Part shown: in pieces, positions 1 to 9,448 of the stretch | Numbering within the stretch: position 1 is the first letter of the stretch | How the letters are laid out: each line of letters starts with the position of its first letter | Position numbers and translations under genes: made by a program | The notes under the pieces: generated by a model | What the model was told of the DNA's origin: nothing | Databases searched by the model: none | Seen by the model: the letters and a program-made list of their open reading frames with translations, nothing else | DNA from: a virus | Length of the DNA stretch: 23,845 nucleotides | Virus record (IMG/VR): IMGVR_UViG_3300017720_001307 | Location: 1-23,845 of that record | Reading direction: 5' to 3' (one strand)

Positions 1-43
1 TGGATAAATTGTCCTGTTCTCCCATTTATAACTTTTATTTTAC

Positions 44-74
44 CAAATATACGAAATATATTTGATATATACAA
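44..74 (-). promoter_or_regulatory. Bacteroidota-type promoter P1 (reads off the left edge)
   Basis: Read on the minus strand this site has TTG (74-72), a 20-nt spacer ending in TTTCG, then TATATTTG (51-44). This is an exact match to the Bacteroidota sigma-A -7 consensus TAnnTTTG. It lies just past the stop codon of the gp62 gene and points leftward, so it should drive genes beyond position 1. The same spacer length and TTTCG occur at four other sites in this window. No coding sequence is visible in bases 1-43. Confidence 0.75.
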
Positions 75-78
75 GGAT

Positions 79-528
79 TTATACCTTTAATTTTAATTTT
101 GTTATTTGCTTTTTATCTGTACCATATTTCTCACAAATATATTTTATCTGCTCTCTTCCTTCTCGAGTTGCATAAAGTATCTCTAAGTATTCGGTAGCTT
201 GTCTTTTGGAACACTCATATTCCACAGTTAGTAAATCCAATAACCAATCTTCATATTTCTGGTCTTTCTTACCTTTAACATATCTTAAATAATGTCTACC
301 CTTTGGTAGAATACCAATGTATGCTAAGTATAATGCTTTTGGTTCTAACGCTTGTGTATATGGTTGTAGTTCAGCTATTAAATCAATCCAATCTGAATTC
401 ATTGATAGAAATCTATGAATCATATAATTAGACCAACTCTTTAAATCAGAATCTTCCAACGTATCAAAATAATTTGGATTCTGTTCGTTTGTTATTGCCT
501 TTATATGGTCGAATAATGATTTAGCCAT
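79..528 (-). CDS. 62: Clamp loader small subunit (T4 gp62-like)
   Basis: The 149-residue product resembles the small clamp-loader subunit of T4-like phages, which joins gp44 to load the gp45 sliding clamp at primer-template junctions. The support is an early NYMIHRFLS segment (about 35-43), the LAYIGILPKGRHYLRYVKG block (about 68-86), and a C-terminal helical part with the pattern of gp62 homologues (ECSKRQATEYLEIL). It is shorter than T4 gp62 (187 residues) but near the size of marine T4-like versions. Its ATG follows the zinc-ribbon stop by one base, and promoter P1 lies just past its end. gp62 normally adjoins gp44. Here groEL and two small genes separate them. gp62 diverges fast, so the call rests on pattern and on the presence of gp44 and gp45 nearby. 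Confidence 0.72.
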   Translation of the reverse strand: MAKSLFDHIKAITNEQNPNYFDTLEDSDLKSWSNYMIHRFLSMNSDWIDLIAELQPYTQALEPKALYLAYIGILPKGRHYLRYVKGKKDQKYEDWLLDLLTVEYECSKRQATEYLEILYATREGREQIKYICEKYGTDKKQITKLKLKV

Positions 529-529
529 T

Positions 530-803
530 TTATTTTTTAGTTTGAAATTCTTTTGGTAATAATTGTTCGTTTACTTCTCCACAATCCCCACATAACCAAA
601 TTTCAACAGGAATAATAGCATCTTGCGGTGTGCCTGTTATAATCTTTGATATGGTTAAGAATTTCTGACCAGGTATGAATATTGTACCTCCACAATTGGT
701 ACATTTCATTTCCTTTGCTTTAGATAAATCTATCTTTGGTTGTTGTGGTCCGCCTGGTCCTTTTGGTGGTGTGTTTTTTCCTCCACCATTCATTCCTATA
801 ATT

Positions 804-811
<8 letters not shown>
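530..811 (-). CDS. Small zinc-ribbon protein, function unknown
   Basis: This 93-residue protein has two CxxC knuckles, CTNC at residues 37-40 and CGDC at 74-77. Together they make a typical zinc ribbon. The N-terminal 25 residues are rich in Gly and Pro and probably flexible. The 33-residue segment between the knuckles is beta-like (FLTISKIITG, IIPVEIWLC). Its ATG overlaps the stop of the upstream gene in the string ATGGCTAA, and it is followed almost at once by gp62, so the three genes should be translationally coupled. A nucleic-acid or protein-binding role is plausible from the fold and the replication context, but nothing in the sequence settles the target. Confidence 0.6.
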
Positions 812-2958
<2,147 letters not shown>

Positions 2959-3906
2959 TTATTTAATGTTTGATAATATATTTAATATTGTTGCCATAAA
3001 TGGAATTTCTTTATCAACAGCCAACGCATCTCTATGTTGACCTTCTGCTAATACTAAAATAACTCCACTTACACTCCCATTTGCAAATTCATCTACTTTA
3101 TCATAAAGAAGTGAATACATTTCTGTAAAGTCCTGTACTTTTGAATCTGCTATAGTTTTTCTTATTTTGGTATATTTGTTTCTGGTATCATCTGAAGATT
3201 TTAGGATTTCTACAACTTTAGTTTTAAAATCAGAATCCATTAAATCATTTTTAGATACTTTTAATTCACCTTTAAATGAATTAAGTTGACAGGTATTTAT
3301 TACCTTTCTAATATCAGGATATGCTGAATCTATAATAGGTACTAAATCTTCAACCTTATAATTTACATCTTCGGTTTTTAAGATTTTATCCATTTGTACA
3401 GCTACATCCTTTTTAGTTGGAGGAATAATTTGGAATGTTTGACATCTACTTTGAATAGGTTCAATAATCTTTTCAACATAATTACAAGTTAATATAAACC
3501 TACAATGTTTAGAAAATGTTTCCATTAAATTCCTAAGTATTGCTTGTGCGTTTGGTGTCATATAATCAAACTCATCAAGTATTACTATCTTATACTTTTT
3601 AAAACCTTGCGATGATGCAAAGTTTTTTACTTTATTACGAACTGTATCTACATTGTTTTCATCAGATGCGTTTATAATCATATAATCACATTCTATTGAT
3701 TTTACAACCAATTTAGCTAATGTAGTTTTACCCGTACCAGCTCTACCAAATAATAGTAAATGAGGTACATCACCAGTTTCTATATATTGTGCAATCTTTT
3801 CTTTTAGGTGTGCATTACCCACATAATCATCAAGCTTTACAGGTCTATATTTTTCAACCCATAATGAATTATCTACTGATTCTTCAGTTTCTTCAAAAAA
3901 TGCCAT
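2959..3906 (-). CDS. 44: Clamp loader large subunit (T4 gp44-like AAA+ ATPase)
   Basis: The 315-residue protein is a clamp-loader ATPase that, with gp62, opens and loads the gp45 sliding clamp. It starts with the conserved LWVEKYRPVKLDDYVGN (residues 15-31). Walker A is GRAGTGKT (54-61), Walker B is ILDEFD (109-114), sensor 1 is FILTCN (137-142), and the clamp-loader SRC motif is QSRCQTF (152-158). Length matches T4 gp44 (319 residues). The ATG begins one base after the stop of the 62-residue protein upstream, and groEL follows after three bases, so this is a tight operon that should be read from promoter P2 in front of gp45. Confidence 0.95.
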   Translation of the reverse strand: MAFFEETEESVDNSLWVEKYRPVKLDDYVGNAHLKEKIAQYIETGDVPHLLLFGRAGTGKTTLAKLVVKSIECDYMIINASDENNVDTVRNKVKNFASSQGFKKYKIVILDEFDYMTPNAQAILRNLMETFSKHCRFILTCNYVEKIIEPIQSRCQTFQIIPPTKKDVAVQMDKILKTEDVNYKVEDLVPIIDSAYPDIRKVINTCQLNSFKGELKVSKNDLMDSDFKTKVVEILKSSDDTRNKYTKIRKTIADSKVQDFTEMYSLLYDKVDEFANGSVSGVILVLAEGQHRDALAVDKEIPFMATILNILSNIK

Positions 3907-3907
3907 A

Positions 3908-4096
3908 TTAATCTATTGTTGTATTTCTAGTCCAGTAATCAGATATGGAAGATATACTATATTCGTAAAGTGATTTCTTAACTTTTACTTCTGATAGTTT
4001 ATCTTTCAATAAATCCAATTGAGCTGGCGTTATGTTATAATGATGGATTCCTTCTAAGAACCCTCGTAACCATTGTACAAATTCTTTTTCGTTCAT
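3908..4096 (-). CDS. Small conserved-looking phage protein (WLRGFLEG motif)
   Basis: The 62-residue product begins EKEFVQWLRGFLEGIHHYNITPAQL. This W-x-x-G-F-x-E-[GA] pattern followed by a predicted helix (LDLLKDKLSEV) recurs, from memory, in many small phage proteins of unknown function. It has no cysteine cluster, signal peptide or membrane segment. Its ATG overlaps the last base of the preceding gene's stop codon (4096), and gp44 begins one base past its own stop. That tight spacing is good evidence that it is a real, co-translated gene despite its size. Function is unknown. Confidence 0.7.
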   Translation of the reverse strand: MNEKEFVQWLRGFLEGIHHYNITPAQLDLLKDKLSEVKVKKSLYEYSISSISDYWTRNTTID

Positions 4097-5313
4097 TACC
4101 TACCTACTTCTTTTAAATAATTTTCTTTCATTTTATCCCAACTCATACCAATTGCATCTATGTAAAACAGATGTTCTGGTTTAAGTTTGTTATTATCATG
4201 CAATTTAGAATATCTCTTAATTGCTTGTCTTTTCCACCAATTATTGATGTAATCAATACCTTCAGTAAACTTCTTTTTCATCTTCAAATCTTTCTCTTCG
4301 ATTTCAGAACGAAGGAACTCAGGTCCGTTTTCATACATCATAGCAAGATATACTCCTCTCTTAAAACCATGATGATAACTTGTAGCTTTGATACCACACT
4401 CTTTAAAAATCTGAGTTAGTATCTTTTGTTTGATACCACTTACAGGTCCACTAGCACCTTTACCAGCTCCCATATTTTTACCATTACGAATTCTTTCATT
4501 AGTAATAGCTTTCTGATACCACTCTGCTCTATTCTCTTTTATCCATTGATGCCAAGGGTCATAAAACTCATCATCTGGTTTTAAGGAAATCTTACCAGCC
4601 GATTCACCTAATGTTTTGTAATGTGGGATTCCATTATATTGGGAATGTATTCCGTAAAGAGAAGTTGTACCAACAGCGATTAAAGTTTGTCCATATTTCT
4701 TTTTCCAAAATTCTCTAACTTCTGGTAATGTACACATCATAGCTGTAAGTTTACCTCCTAAGAAATTATATCCCAATGGCTGAGTACATACTATAGTAGA
4801 TGCCATAGTTGTATAATTAAGTTTACCTTCTTTAAACTTATTCTCTTTATTCCAACCTATGTATTTATCTCTTACACCCATTGATGTAACATCAGATGCA
4901 AGTGATACTAAACCTAAACCTTTACCACTTTTTTTATCTTTAATAAAGATTTTAACATTCCTACCAGGATTAGCTGTCCAACTCATTGTATGAATCATTC
5001 TACGAAGGTGAGTCCACTTTGTGGCACTCTCTTTATCATCTACAATCTCAATACAAGGTTCTAACTCTTCAATTTCTTTAATAGTTAGTTCTTTGTTATT
5101 GATATCAGTTGGTTTCCACTGCCAATCATAATAAGATGCTATGGTAGATTTATCTCTTAACATAGAATCCTCCTGCAGCTCAACCCATTTCTTATATAAT
5201 GTCTGTTCTTCAACACTCATTTCCATAAGATAATCCATATTATCAATGAGCTTTTGTTTCTCATCCTCAAATATAAATTCAGGTTTAGCTGGTTCGGTAT
5301 CCCAAAAACTCAT
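4096..5313 (-). CDS. DUF4338 (Druantia DruA-like) domain protein
   Basis: The 405-residue protein has a central region (about 118-240) that matches the DUF4338 pattern of DruA, a component of the Druantia anti-phage system. Visible features are GLGLVSLASD, then VRDKYIGW (147-154), then a TIVCTQPLGYNFLGGKL segment like the family's 'N-RFLILP...NLAS..L' stretch, FWKKKYGQTLIAVGTTSLYG and a NGIPHYKTLGESAG end like 'Y.AANW..LG.T.GR'. The N-terminal 100 residues and the C-terminal 160 residues are unassigned, and the latter is basic and helical. It lies between gp45 and gp44, sharing base 5313 with gp45's stop and base 4096 with the next start. No other Druantia gene is present, so a defence role is not implied. 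A DNA-linked enzymatic role is possible but unproven. Confidence 0.65.
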   Translation of the reverse strand: MSFWDTEPAKPEFIFEDEKQKLIDNMDYLMEMSVEEQTLYKKWVELQEDSMLRDKSTIASYYDWQWKPTDINNKELTIKEIEELEPCIEIVDDKESATKWTHLRRMIHTMSWTANPGRNVKIFIKDKKSGKGLGLVSLASDVTSMGVRDKYIGWNKENKFKEGKLNYTTMASTIVCTQPLGYNFLGGKLTAMMCTLPEVREFWKKKYGQTLIAVGTTSLYGIHSQYNGIPHYKTLGESAGKISLKPDDEFYDPWHQWIKENRAEWYQKAITNERIRNGKNMGAGKGASGPVSGIKQKILTQIFKECGIKATSYHHGFKRGVYLAMMYENGPEFLRSEIEEKDLKMKKKFTEGIDYINNWWKRQAIKRYSKLHDNNKLKPEHLFYIDAIGMSWDKMKENYLKEVGR

Positions 5314-6008
5314 TATTTAATCTCTACTAAATAATAATTAGAAACATAATCTCCATCTTCAAAAGAAAGATGTGCTAATCCCTTTGAAGAAATCTTTAAT
5401 GATGATTTATTAGAACCCTTATTAGCGATTAAAATAGCTTTAAGATATTTTGCTGAAAATGCAATCGGTTCGATATCACCTTCACAAGTACAATTAACGT
5501 TAATACTAATTCTATTAGAATTGATTGAAGAGTATCCTAAGATGATTTCTCCTTTGTTATCTTTACAAGTGAATGTAAATGTATCAGCATCAGCTAATGC
5601 ACCTTTTGATTTGATAAACTTAGTAACAAATTCATCATCCAATGTTAAATCGGAATCAAATGGTGGTAATGCTTTTAAATCAGGTACCGCTGGGATTACT
5701 GATGGTGCAGCTAACATATACTGAACCTTAGTTCCCTTATCACTAAATTTAAGAGCGCCTGTAGTTTCTTCTACTTTGATTGAAGAATCTAATACACTTA
5801 ACAACCCCTTTAATTGAGATGTAGTATAAATACCAAAATCTCCAGTTGGGAATTCTTTTTCTGTAACAGTAACATCACCTAATAAAGTTTTGTCATCTGA
5901 TATCATTTTTACCGATACATTCGCATCAGTTGAGTTTAACATTACCGATTCTACCTCACCACCGAGATTATATCGATTAATAAAACCATCCAGTTTTAAT
6001 TTTTCCAT
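5313..6008 (-). CDS. 45: Sliding clamp (T4 gp45-like)
   Basis: The 231-residue product is almost the length of T4 gp45 (228) and shows its layout: an N-terminal domain with the FGIYTTSQLKGLLSVLD helix-strand unit (like T4 YDLNGFLGILSLV), a central VQYMLAAPSVIPAVPDLKALPP linker, a second-domain DDEFVTKFIKSKGAL helix, and a C-terminal YVSNYYLVEIK strand. The clamp forms a trimeric ring that tethers the polymerase and, in T4, activates late transcription. Promoter P2 (6070-6040) lies 32 bases upstream with no other gene between, so gp45 should head the unit gp45-DUF4338-62aa-gp44-groEL-YubB-like-zinc ribbon-gp62. There is no clear Shine-Dalgarno; the start is preceded by AAAAGATAAAAA. Confidence 0.9.
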   Translation of the reverse strand: MEKLKLDGFINRYNLGGEVESVMLNSTDANVSVKMISDDKTLLGDVTVTEKEFPTGDFGIYTTSQLKGLLSVLDSSIKVEETTGALKFSDKGTKVQYMLAAPSVIPAVPDLKALPPFDSDLTLDDEFVTKFIKSKGALADADTFTFTCKDNKGEIILGYSSINSNRISINVNCTCEGDIEPIAFSAKYLKAILIANKGSNKSSLKISSKGLAHLSFEDGDYVSNYYLVEIK

Positions 6009-6039
6009 TTTTTATCTTTTATTAATTTAATATTTGTAA

Positions 6040-6070
6040 CAAATATACGAAAAATATTTGAATTATCCAA
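6040..6070 (-). promoter_or_regulatory. Bacteroidota-type promoter P2 for the gp45 operon
   Basis: On the minus strand TTG (6070-6068) is followed by a 20-nt spacer ending TTTTTCG and by a perfect TATATTTG (6047-6040). Predicted transcription starts about 6030-6035, giving a leader of roughly 25 nt before gp45. It lies at the stop codon of rnh (6072), so it separates the recombination genes from the clamp operon. It lacks the TTCC before the TTG that P3, P4 and P5 have. Confidence 0.82.
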
Positions 6071-6071
6071 A

Positions 6072-7127
6072 TTATTTCGTAATTATATTTGAAAAAGTAT
6101 CACGCAACCAATCGTTTATATTTCCAAAGTTGCCTATTACTTTGTATTTATTTAAGATTTTCATAAATCCTAATTTTGAAATCGGAGAAATAGGTTCGTT
6201 AAATCTATCCAATACGTTCATTTTAATATTACCACTTATATCAACATCATCTAATTGCATTAGTTCTCTGTTTAATAGTATTTGGTCTTTAGCTTCAACT
6301 ATATCTTTATAGATTTTTATCTTACCCTTTTTCTCTTCATTTTTTTGTTCTGATAATTTTAATAAATCATCTACAGTTAATTTAACATCTTCCGTAATTT
6401 CAGGAAATCGTTTAACTACTGTTTTAATACCACATCCGTAAACACCTGGTATATTATCTGATTTATCACCATCCAAAACTCTGTAAAGTAAAAGGTTCTT
6501 TGATTCGATACCAAATTCTTCTTTTACCATTTTCGTATTATAAATCTTCTTCTTAGTTGGTGACCATACGATTGTATCATCATCTACTAATTGTAAGAAA
6601 TCTTTATCAGTTGACATTATAACGGATTGTTCACCTTCCTTTAAAAGTTTTGTAGATATATAAGCCATAATATCATCAGCTTCAACTCCATCGTAAATCA
6701 TTGTAGTTAAAGGTAATGCATCTAACATTTCATTTAACCAAACAAATTGCCTTTTCATTGATTCACGCTCATCTTCGTCGTTCATCAAATCTTTATATTG
6801 GCGATTTACTCTAAGTTTATTCTTATCTCTTTGAGCTTTATATCCACTAAATTTCTTTTTTCGGGAAAGTGAACCACCTTGTCCATCAAATACAACAACA
6901 ACACGAGTCGGTTGTACATTTCTAATTGCGTAACCTATTGATTTTAGAACACCAGTAACTCCACCAACATGCTCACCATCATCATTCATTGTAGGAATGG
7001 ATGACCAGCATCTGATAAATGTATTTAAACCATCTATAATTAATACTCTATCATTGAGTTTTTTATCGATATTTTGGTTGTGTTCTTTTTCAACCGAGTT
7101 CCATATGTTTTTGTATAATTGTTTCAT
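6072..7127 (-). CDS. rnh: 5'-3' exonuclease / RNase H of the FEN family (T4 Rnh-like)
   Basis: The 351-residue protein is a flap-endonuclease-family nuclease that would remove RNA primers from lagging-strand fragments. The acidic active site is visible: Asp32 (IIDGLN), Asp81 (VVFDGQGG), Glu149, Asp151 and Asp152 (GVEADDIM), Asp174 and Asp176 (MSTDKDFLQL). The DGDKSDNIPGVYGCGIKT segment (about 219-236) is the helix-3-turn-helix DNA-binding motif. Basic residues in the Lys90-Arg100 region fit the arch. It is somewhat longer than T4 RNase H (305 residues). The ATG directly follows the stop of the 77-residue protein with no gap. The order gp32-uvsX-small protein-rnh suggests one transcription unit. 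Confidence 0.93.
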   Translation of the reverse strand: MKQLYKNIWNSVEKEHNQNIDKKLNDRVLIIDGLNTFIRCWSSIPTMNDDGEHVGGVTGVLKSIGYAIRNVQPTRVVVVFDGQGGSLSRKKKFSGYKAQRDKNKLRVNRQYKDLMNDEDERESMKRQFVWLNEMLDALPLTTMIYDGVEADDIMAYISTKLLKEGEQSVIMSTDKDFLQLVDDDTIVWSPTKKKIYNTKMVKEEFGIESKNLLLYRVLDGDKSDNIPGVYGCGIKTVVKRFPEITEDVKLTVDDLLKLSEQKNEEKKGKIKIYKDIVEAKDQILLNRELMQLDDVDISGNIKMNVLDRFNEPISPISKLGFMKILNKYKVIGNFGNINDWLRDTFSNIITK

Positions 7128-7361
7128 TTATCCGTTTATAACATCACCAGTTGAGGAATTAAAGTATTTGTTTAAAGTTGCGATTCTATCATCCGCATCT
7201 ACCAGCATAATGAGAGCTTCATCTGCATTTTTGTAGAAATCTTCTGTAGAATGGTCTCCAATACCAACTGCTTTATTTCCTAATAATTCCAATGAAAGGA
7301 GCGCTTTAGCTTTATCAGCTTCAGCTCCCTTCATTAACATTTCAAATAGTGTTTTTTCCAT
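7128..7361 (-). CDS. Small protein of unknown function between uvsX and rnh
   Basis: This 77-residue protein is mildly acidic, probably all-helical, and has no motif I recognise. It starts MEKTLFEMLMKGAEADKAKALLSLELLGNKAVGIGD and ends NKYFNSSTGDVING. Spacing supports expression: nine bases after the uvsX stop, and its TAA is immediately followed by the rnh ATG. Placement inside the recombination/replication unit suggests an accessory role in those processes, but this is inference from position only. Confidence 0.6.
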   Translation of the reverse strand: MEKTLFEMLMKGAEADKAKALLSLELLGNKAVGIGDHSTEDFYKNADEALIMLVDADDRIATLNKYFNSSTGDVING

Positions 7362-7370
7362 AACTTAATT

Positions 7371-8489
7371 TTATGCTTCTTCTTCGGCACCTTCAGAATT
7401 CCTTTCCATTGCTTCAACATCAAGGGTATCTGATTTATATTGTAGAATTGTTGATTCACATATCTTTTTATAGATTTGTTCTCTAACATCTTCTCTATTA
7501 TCCATTAATTCTATGAAATCTTTTGATTGGAATTTTAATTCCTCCCCAGTTTCAGTATCAATGTAAGTGTACCAAGCTCCAGCCTGTTTTAATAGTTTAT
7601 TTTCTTTCATTACTCCTAACCACGAACCGTAGTTATCTATTCCTCTATCAAAGTAGATTTCAAAATCAGCCGCCCTTAGAGGTGGTCCCATTCTGTTTTT
7701 TACTACTTGACAACGAACTTTCATTCCAACCGTCTTATCCTTACCATTTACCTTCATTTTGATTTGCCCCATATTCTTTAACCTTAATCTTACTGAAGCA
7801 TGGAAAGCAATAGCTTTTCCACCTGAAGTAGTCCAAGGGTCTCCGAACATAGCGTTCATCTTTTGTCTAAGTTGATTAGTGAATACCAATGAGATTTTCT
7901 GTCTACCAATCATATTGGTAATCTTTCTCATTGCCTTAGATATAATAATTGCCTTATCTGTAGCATATCCATCTTTTTTGTAATCAGCTGCCAACTCATT
8001 AGTTGTTGATGCTGCTGCTACCGAATCTACTACGATAGTAACTAATTTATCTTTGGAAGTTTCTCTAACTTTCTCAATGATAGTTTCTGTGAAATCAAAG
8101 ATTTGTTCAACCGAATCAGCTGATACATAAAGAAGTTTGGAAACATCAACACCGATTGCTTCTAAAAATTCTCTACTCACTGCCGTTTCTGTATCAATAA
8201 GAACAGCTACACCACCTTGCTTTTGTGTTTCAGCAAGTAGGTGAGCCGATACTAATGATTTACCCGATTGTTCTAAACCAGTAATTTCTGCGATTCTACC
8301 AACAGGAAAACCACCATAAGGGCGATTGGAAATTGCTACATCTAACATAGCACATCCTGTAGATACCCAACCTTGCACATTTGTAGGTGCTTCGTCCTCA
8401 TCTAAGAAGAATGCCACTTTGTTATTTTTCGCTTGTTTGTTAAGCTCACCCGCTAGGATGTCCGCTAAATCTAATTCTTTTTTCGCCAT
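7371..8489 (-). CDS. uvsX: RecA-like recombinase UvsX
   Basis: The 372-residue product is a RecA-family strand-exchange ATPase that works with gp32 in recombination-dependent replication. Walker A is GLEQSGKS (71-78). Next come the VLIDTETAVSREFLEAIGVD strand and acidic loop, Walker B as TIVVDSVAAASTTNEL, and the L1/L2 region VFTNQLRQKMNAMFGDPWTTSGGKAIAFHASVRLRL, which is close to the RecA signature (NQ.R.K.G...G.P..T.GG.A..F..S.R). The acidic C-terminus (NSEGAEEEA) resembles the regulatory tails of RecA/UvsX. Length is near T4 UvsX (391). It follows the gp32 stop by ten bases and lacks a clear Shine-Dalgarno. Confidence 0.93.
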   Translation of the reverse strand: MAKKELDLADILAGELNKQAKNNKVAFFLDEDEAPTNVQGWVSTGCAMLDVAISNRPYGGFPVGRIAEITGLEQSGKSLVSAHLLAETQKQGGVAVLIDTETAVSREFLEAIGVDVSKLLYVSADSVEQIFDFTETIIEKVRETSKDKLVTIVVDSVAAASTTNELAADYKKDGYATDKAIIISKAMRKITNMIGRQKISLVFTNQLRQKMNAMFGDPWTTSGGKAIAFHASVRLRLKNMGQIKMKVNGKDKTVGMKVRCQVVKNRMGPPLRAADFEIYFDRGIDNYGSWLGVMKENKLLKQAGAWYTYIDTETGEELKFQSKDFIELMDNREDVREQIYKKICESTILQYKSDTLDVEAMERNSEGAEEEA

Positions 8490-8499
8490 TTATTGGGGT

Positions 8500-9327
8500 T
8501 TATCCGTTAAACAAATCATCGAATGCAGCTGCTACATCATCAGTTTTCTTTGATGGTGCAGGTTTTTTCTCATCTACATCGAATGGTAAATCATCTTTTA
8601 CTGGTGCAGCTTCTTTCTTAGTTGAAAGAGTTTCTGCTGATACTGAAGGTTCACTAGCATTTTCATTTGCTGCGCCTGGATTTAACCAACCTTCTAATAC
8701 TGATTTTAATTCATCATAAGATAATTCAGAATATAAATCTGTAATTTCAGTTTGTGATTCCAAGAACTTTTGAACGTTATCAGCATTTTCAGTCAAAGGT
8801 GTTTGCTTTGGTTTAACTCTGATAGTTGTTACAGGATACGAAGTACCTGCTTCTTCAGCGGATTGATATTCAATTGTAATATCTCTACCACTGGTTGGGT
8901 CGGTGATATCACCATAATCTGGGTCTGCTATATATCCTAAAATTTCCTGATATACAGTTTTACCAAATCCCCAAAATTTCACTCCTTCACCTTCTTGCCC
9001 TCTAACCAAAACAGGTACGAAAGTTCTTAACTTCGGCTCCATTTGTTTAGCAGCTTTCCAATCTTCCTTATCACCCATTCTTTTTAGTTTATCCGCAAAC
9101 TCTACAATAGGGTCTGGTCTACCAAATGATTGTGGTGATAAATAAGTTTTGTTATTAATGTTGTAGTGAAAATACAATTCGATGAATGGATTATCCTTAT
9201 CGAATTTGTAAGGAACGATTCTTACTTGCGTTTTACCTGGTGTAGGTTTCCATAATGAATCACTCTTCTTTTGTGTGTTTTGTAGTTTGTTCAGTCTACC
9301 TCTGATTGCGTCAATGTTAATTGCCAT
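8500..9327 (-). CDS. 32: Single-stranded DNA-binding protein (T4 gp32-like), no zinc site
   Basis: The 275-residue protein binds single-stranded DNA during replication and recombination. It has a basic N-terminal arm (DAIRGRLNKLQNTQKK), the DSLWKPTPGKTQVRIVPYK start of the OB-fold core, FVPVLVRGQEGEGVKFWGFGKTVYQEILGYI, and a long low-complexity linker. It ends in an acidic tail (AAAFDDLFNG) like the one T4 gp32 uses to recruit partners. T4 gp32 holds zinc with a His and three Cys in the segment after the first strands. Here that segment reads YLSPQSFGRPDPIVEF and the whole protein contains no cysteine. The ATG is preceded by AAAAGGAG at a good distance, the strongest Shine-Dalgarno in the window. 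uvsX follows after ten bases. Confidence 0.88.
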   Translation of the reverse strand: MAINIDAIRGRLNKLQNTQKKSDSLWKPTPGKTQVRIVPYKFDKDNPFIELYFHYNINNKTYLSPQSFGRPDPIVEFADKLKRMGDKEDWKAAKQMEPKLRTFVPVLVRGQEGEGVKFWGFGKTVYQEILGYIADPDYGDITDPTSGRDITIEYQSAEEAGTSYPVTTIRVKPKQTPLTENADNVQKFLESQTEITDLYSELSYDELKSVLEGWLNPGAANENASEPSVSAETLSTKKEAAPVKDDLPFDVDEKKPAPSKKTDDVAAAFDDLFNG

Positions 9328-9426
9328 AATTACTCCTTTTAAGTTTAAAAATTTATTAATTTAATGGTTTTATTTACGTGTCTATCCTACACGCGGTGTT
9401 TACATATATAAGTATAACGTTCCACC
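9328..9426 (-). promoter_or_regulatory. gp32 promoter/leader with hairpins, AU-rich tract and strong RBS
   Basis: This gap of about 120 bases before gp32 holds, in minus-strand order: TTG (9428-9426) and TATATATG (9410-9403), one mismatch from TAnnTTTG but with only 15 nt between; two mutually exclusive hairpins, ACAC-CGC-GTGT (9399-9389) and CGTGT-AGGATAG-ACACG (9393-9377); then 36 nt (9376-9341) with only three C and no G; then AAAAGGAG just before ATG. A 5' structure followed by an unstructured AU-rich stretch and the ribosome site is the layout of the T4 gene 32 autoregulatory leader. The promoter call is weak; the leader layout is directly visible. Confidence 0.45.
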
Positions 9427-9448
9427 AAAAACGGCATACTTTTTAGGG

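Noticed and set aside
4096-5313. A Druantia-type defence island
   Set aside because: Only the DUF4338-like gene is present. No DruB-E or helicase-type partner genes lie nearby, and the neighbours are replication genes.
9403-9428. A sixth member of the promoter family in front of gp32
   Set aside because: TATATATG differs from TAnnTTTG, the gap to TTG is 15 instead of 20, and TTTCG is missing. It is kept only as a weak part of the gp32 leader feature.
9425-9447. Hairpin CCTAAAAA...TTTTTGG after the methyltransferase gene, as an intrinsic terminator
   Set aside because: It has a bulge, only two G-C pairs and no following U-tract. It also overlaps the possible gp32 -33 element. Not reported as a terminator.
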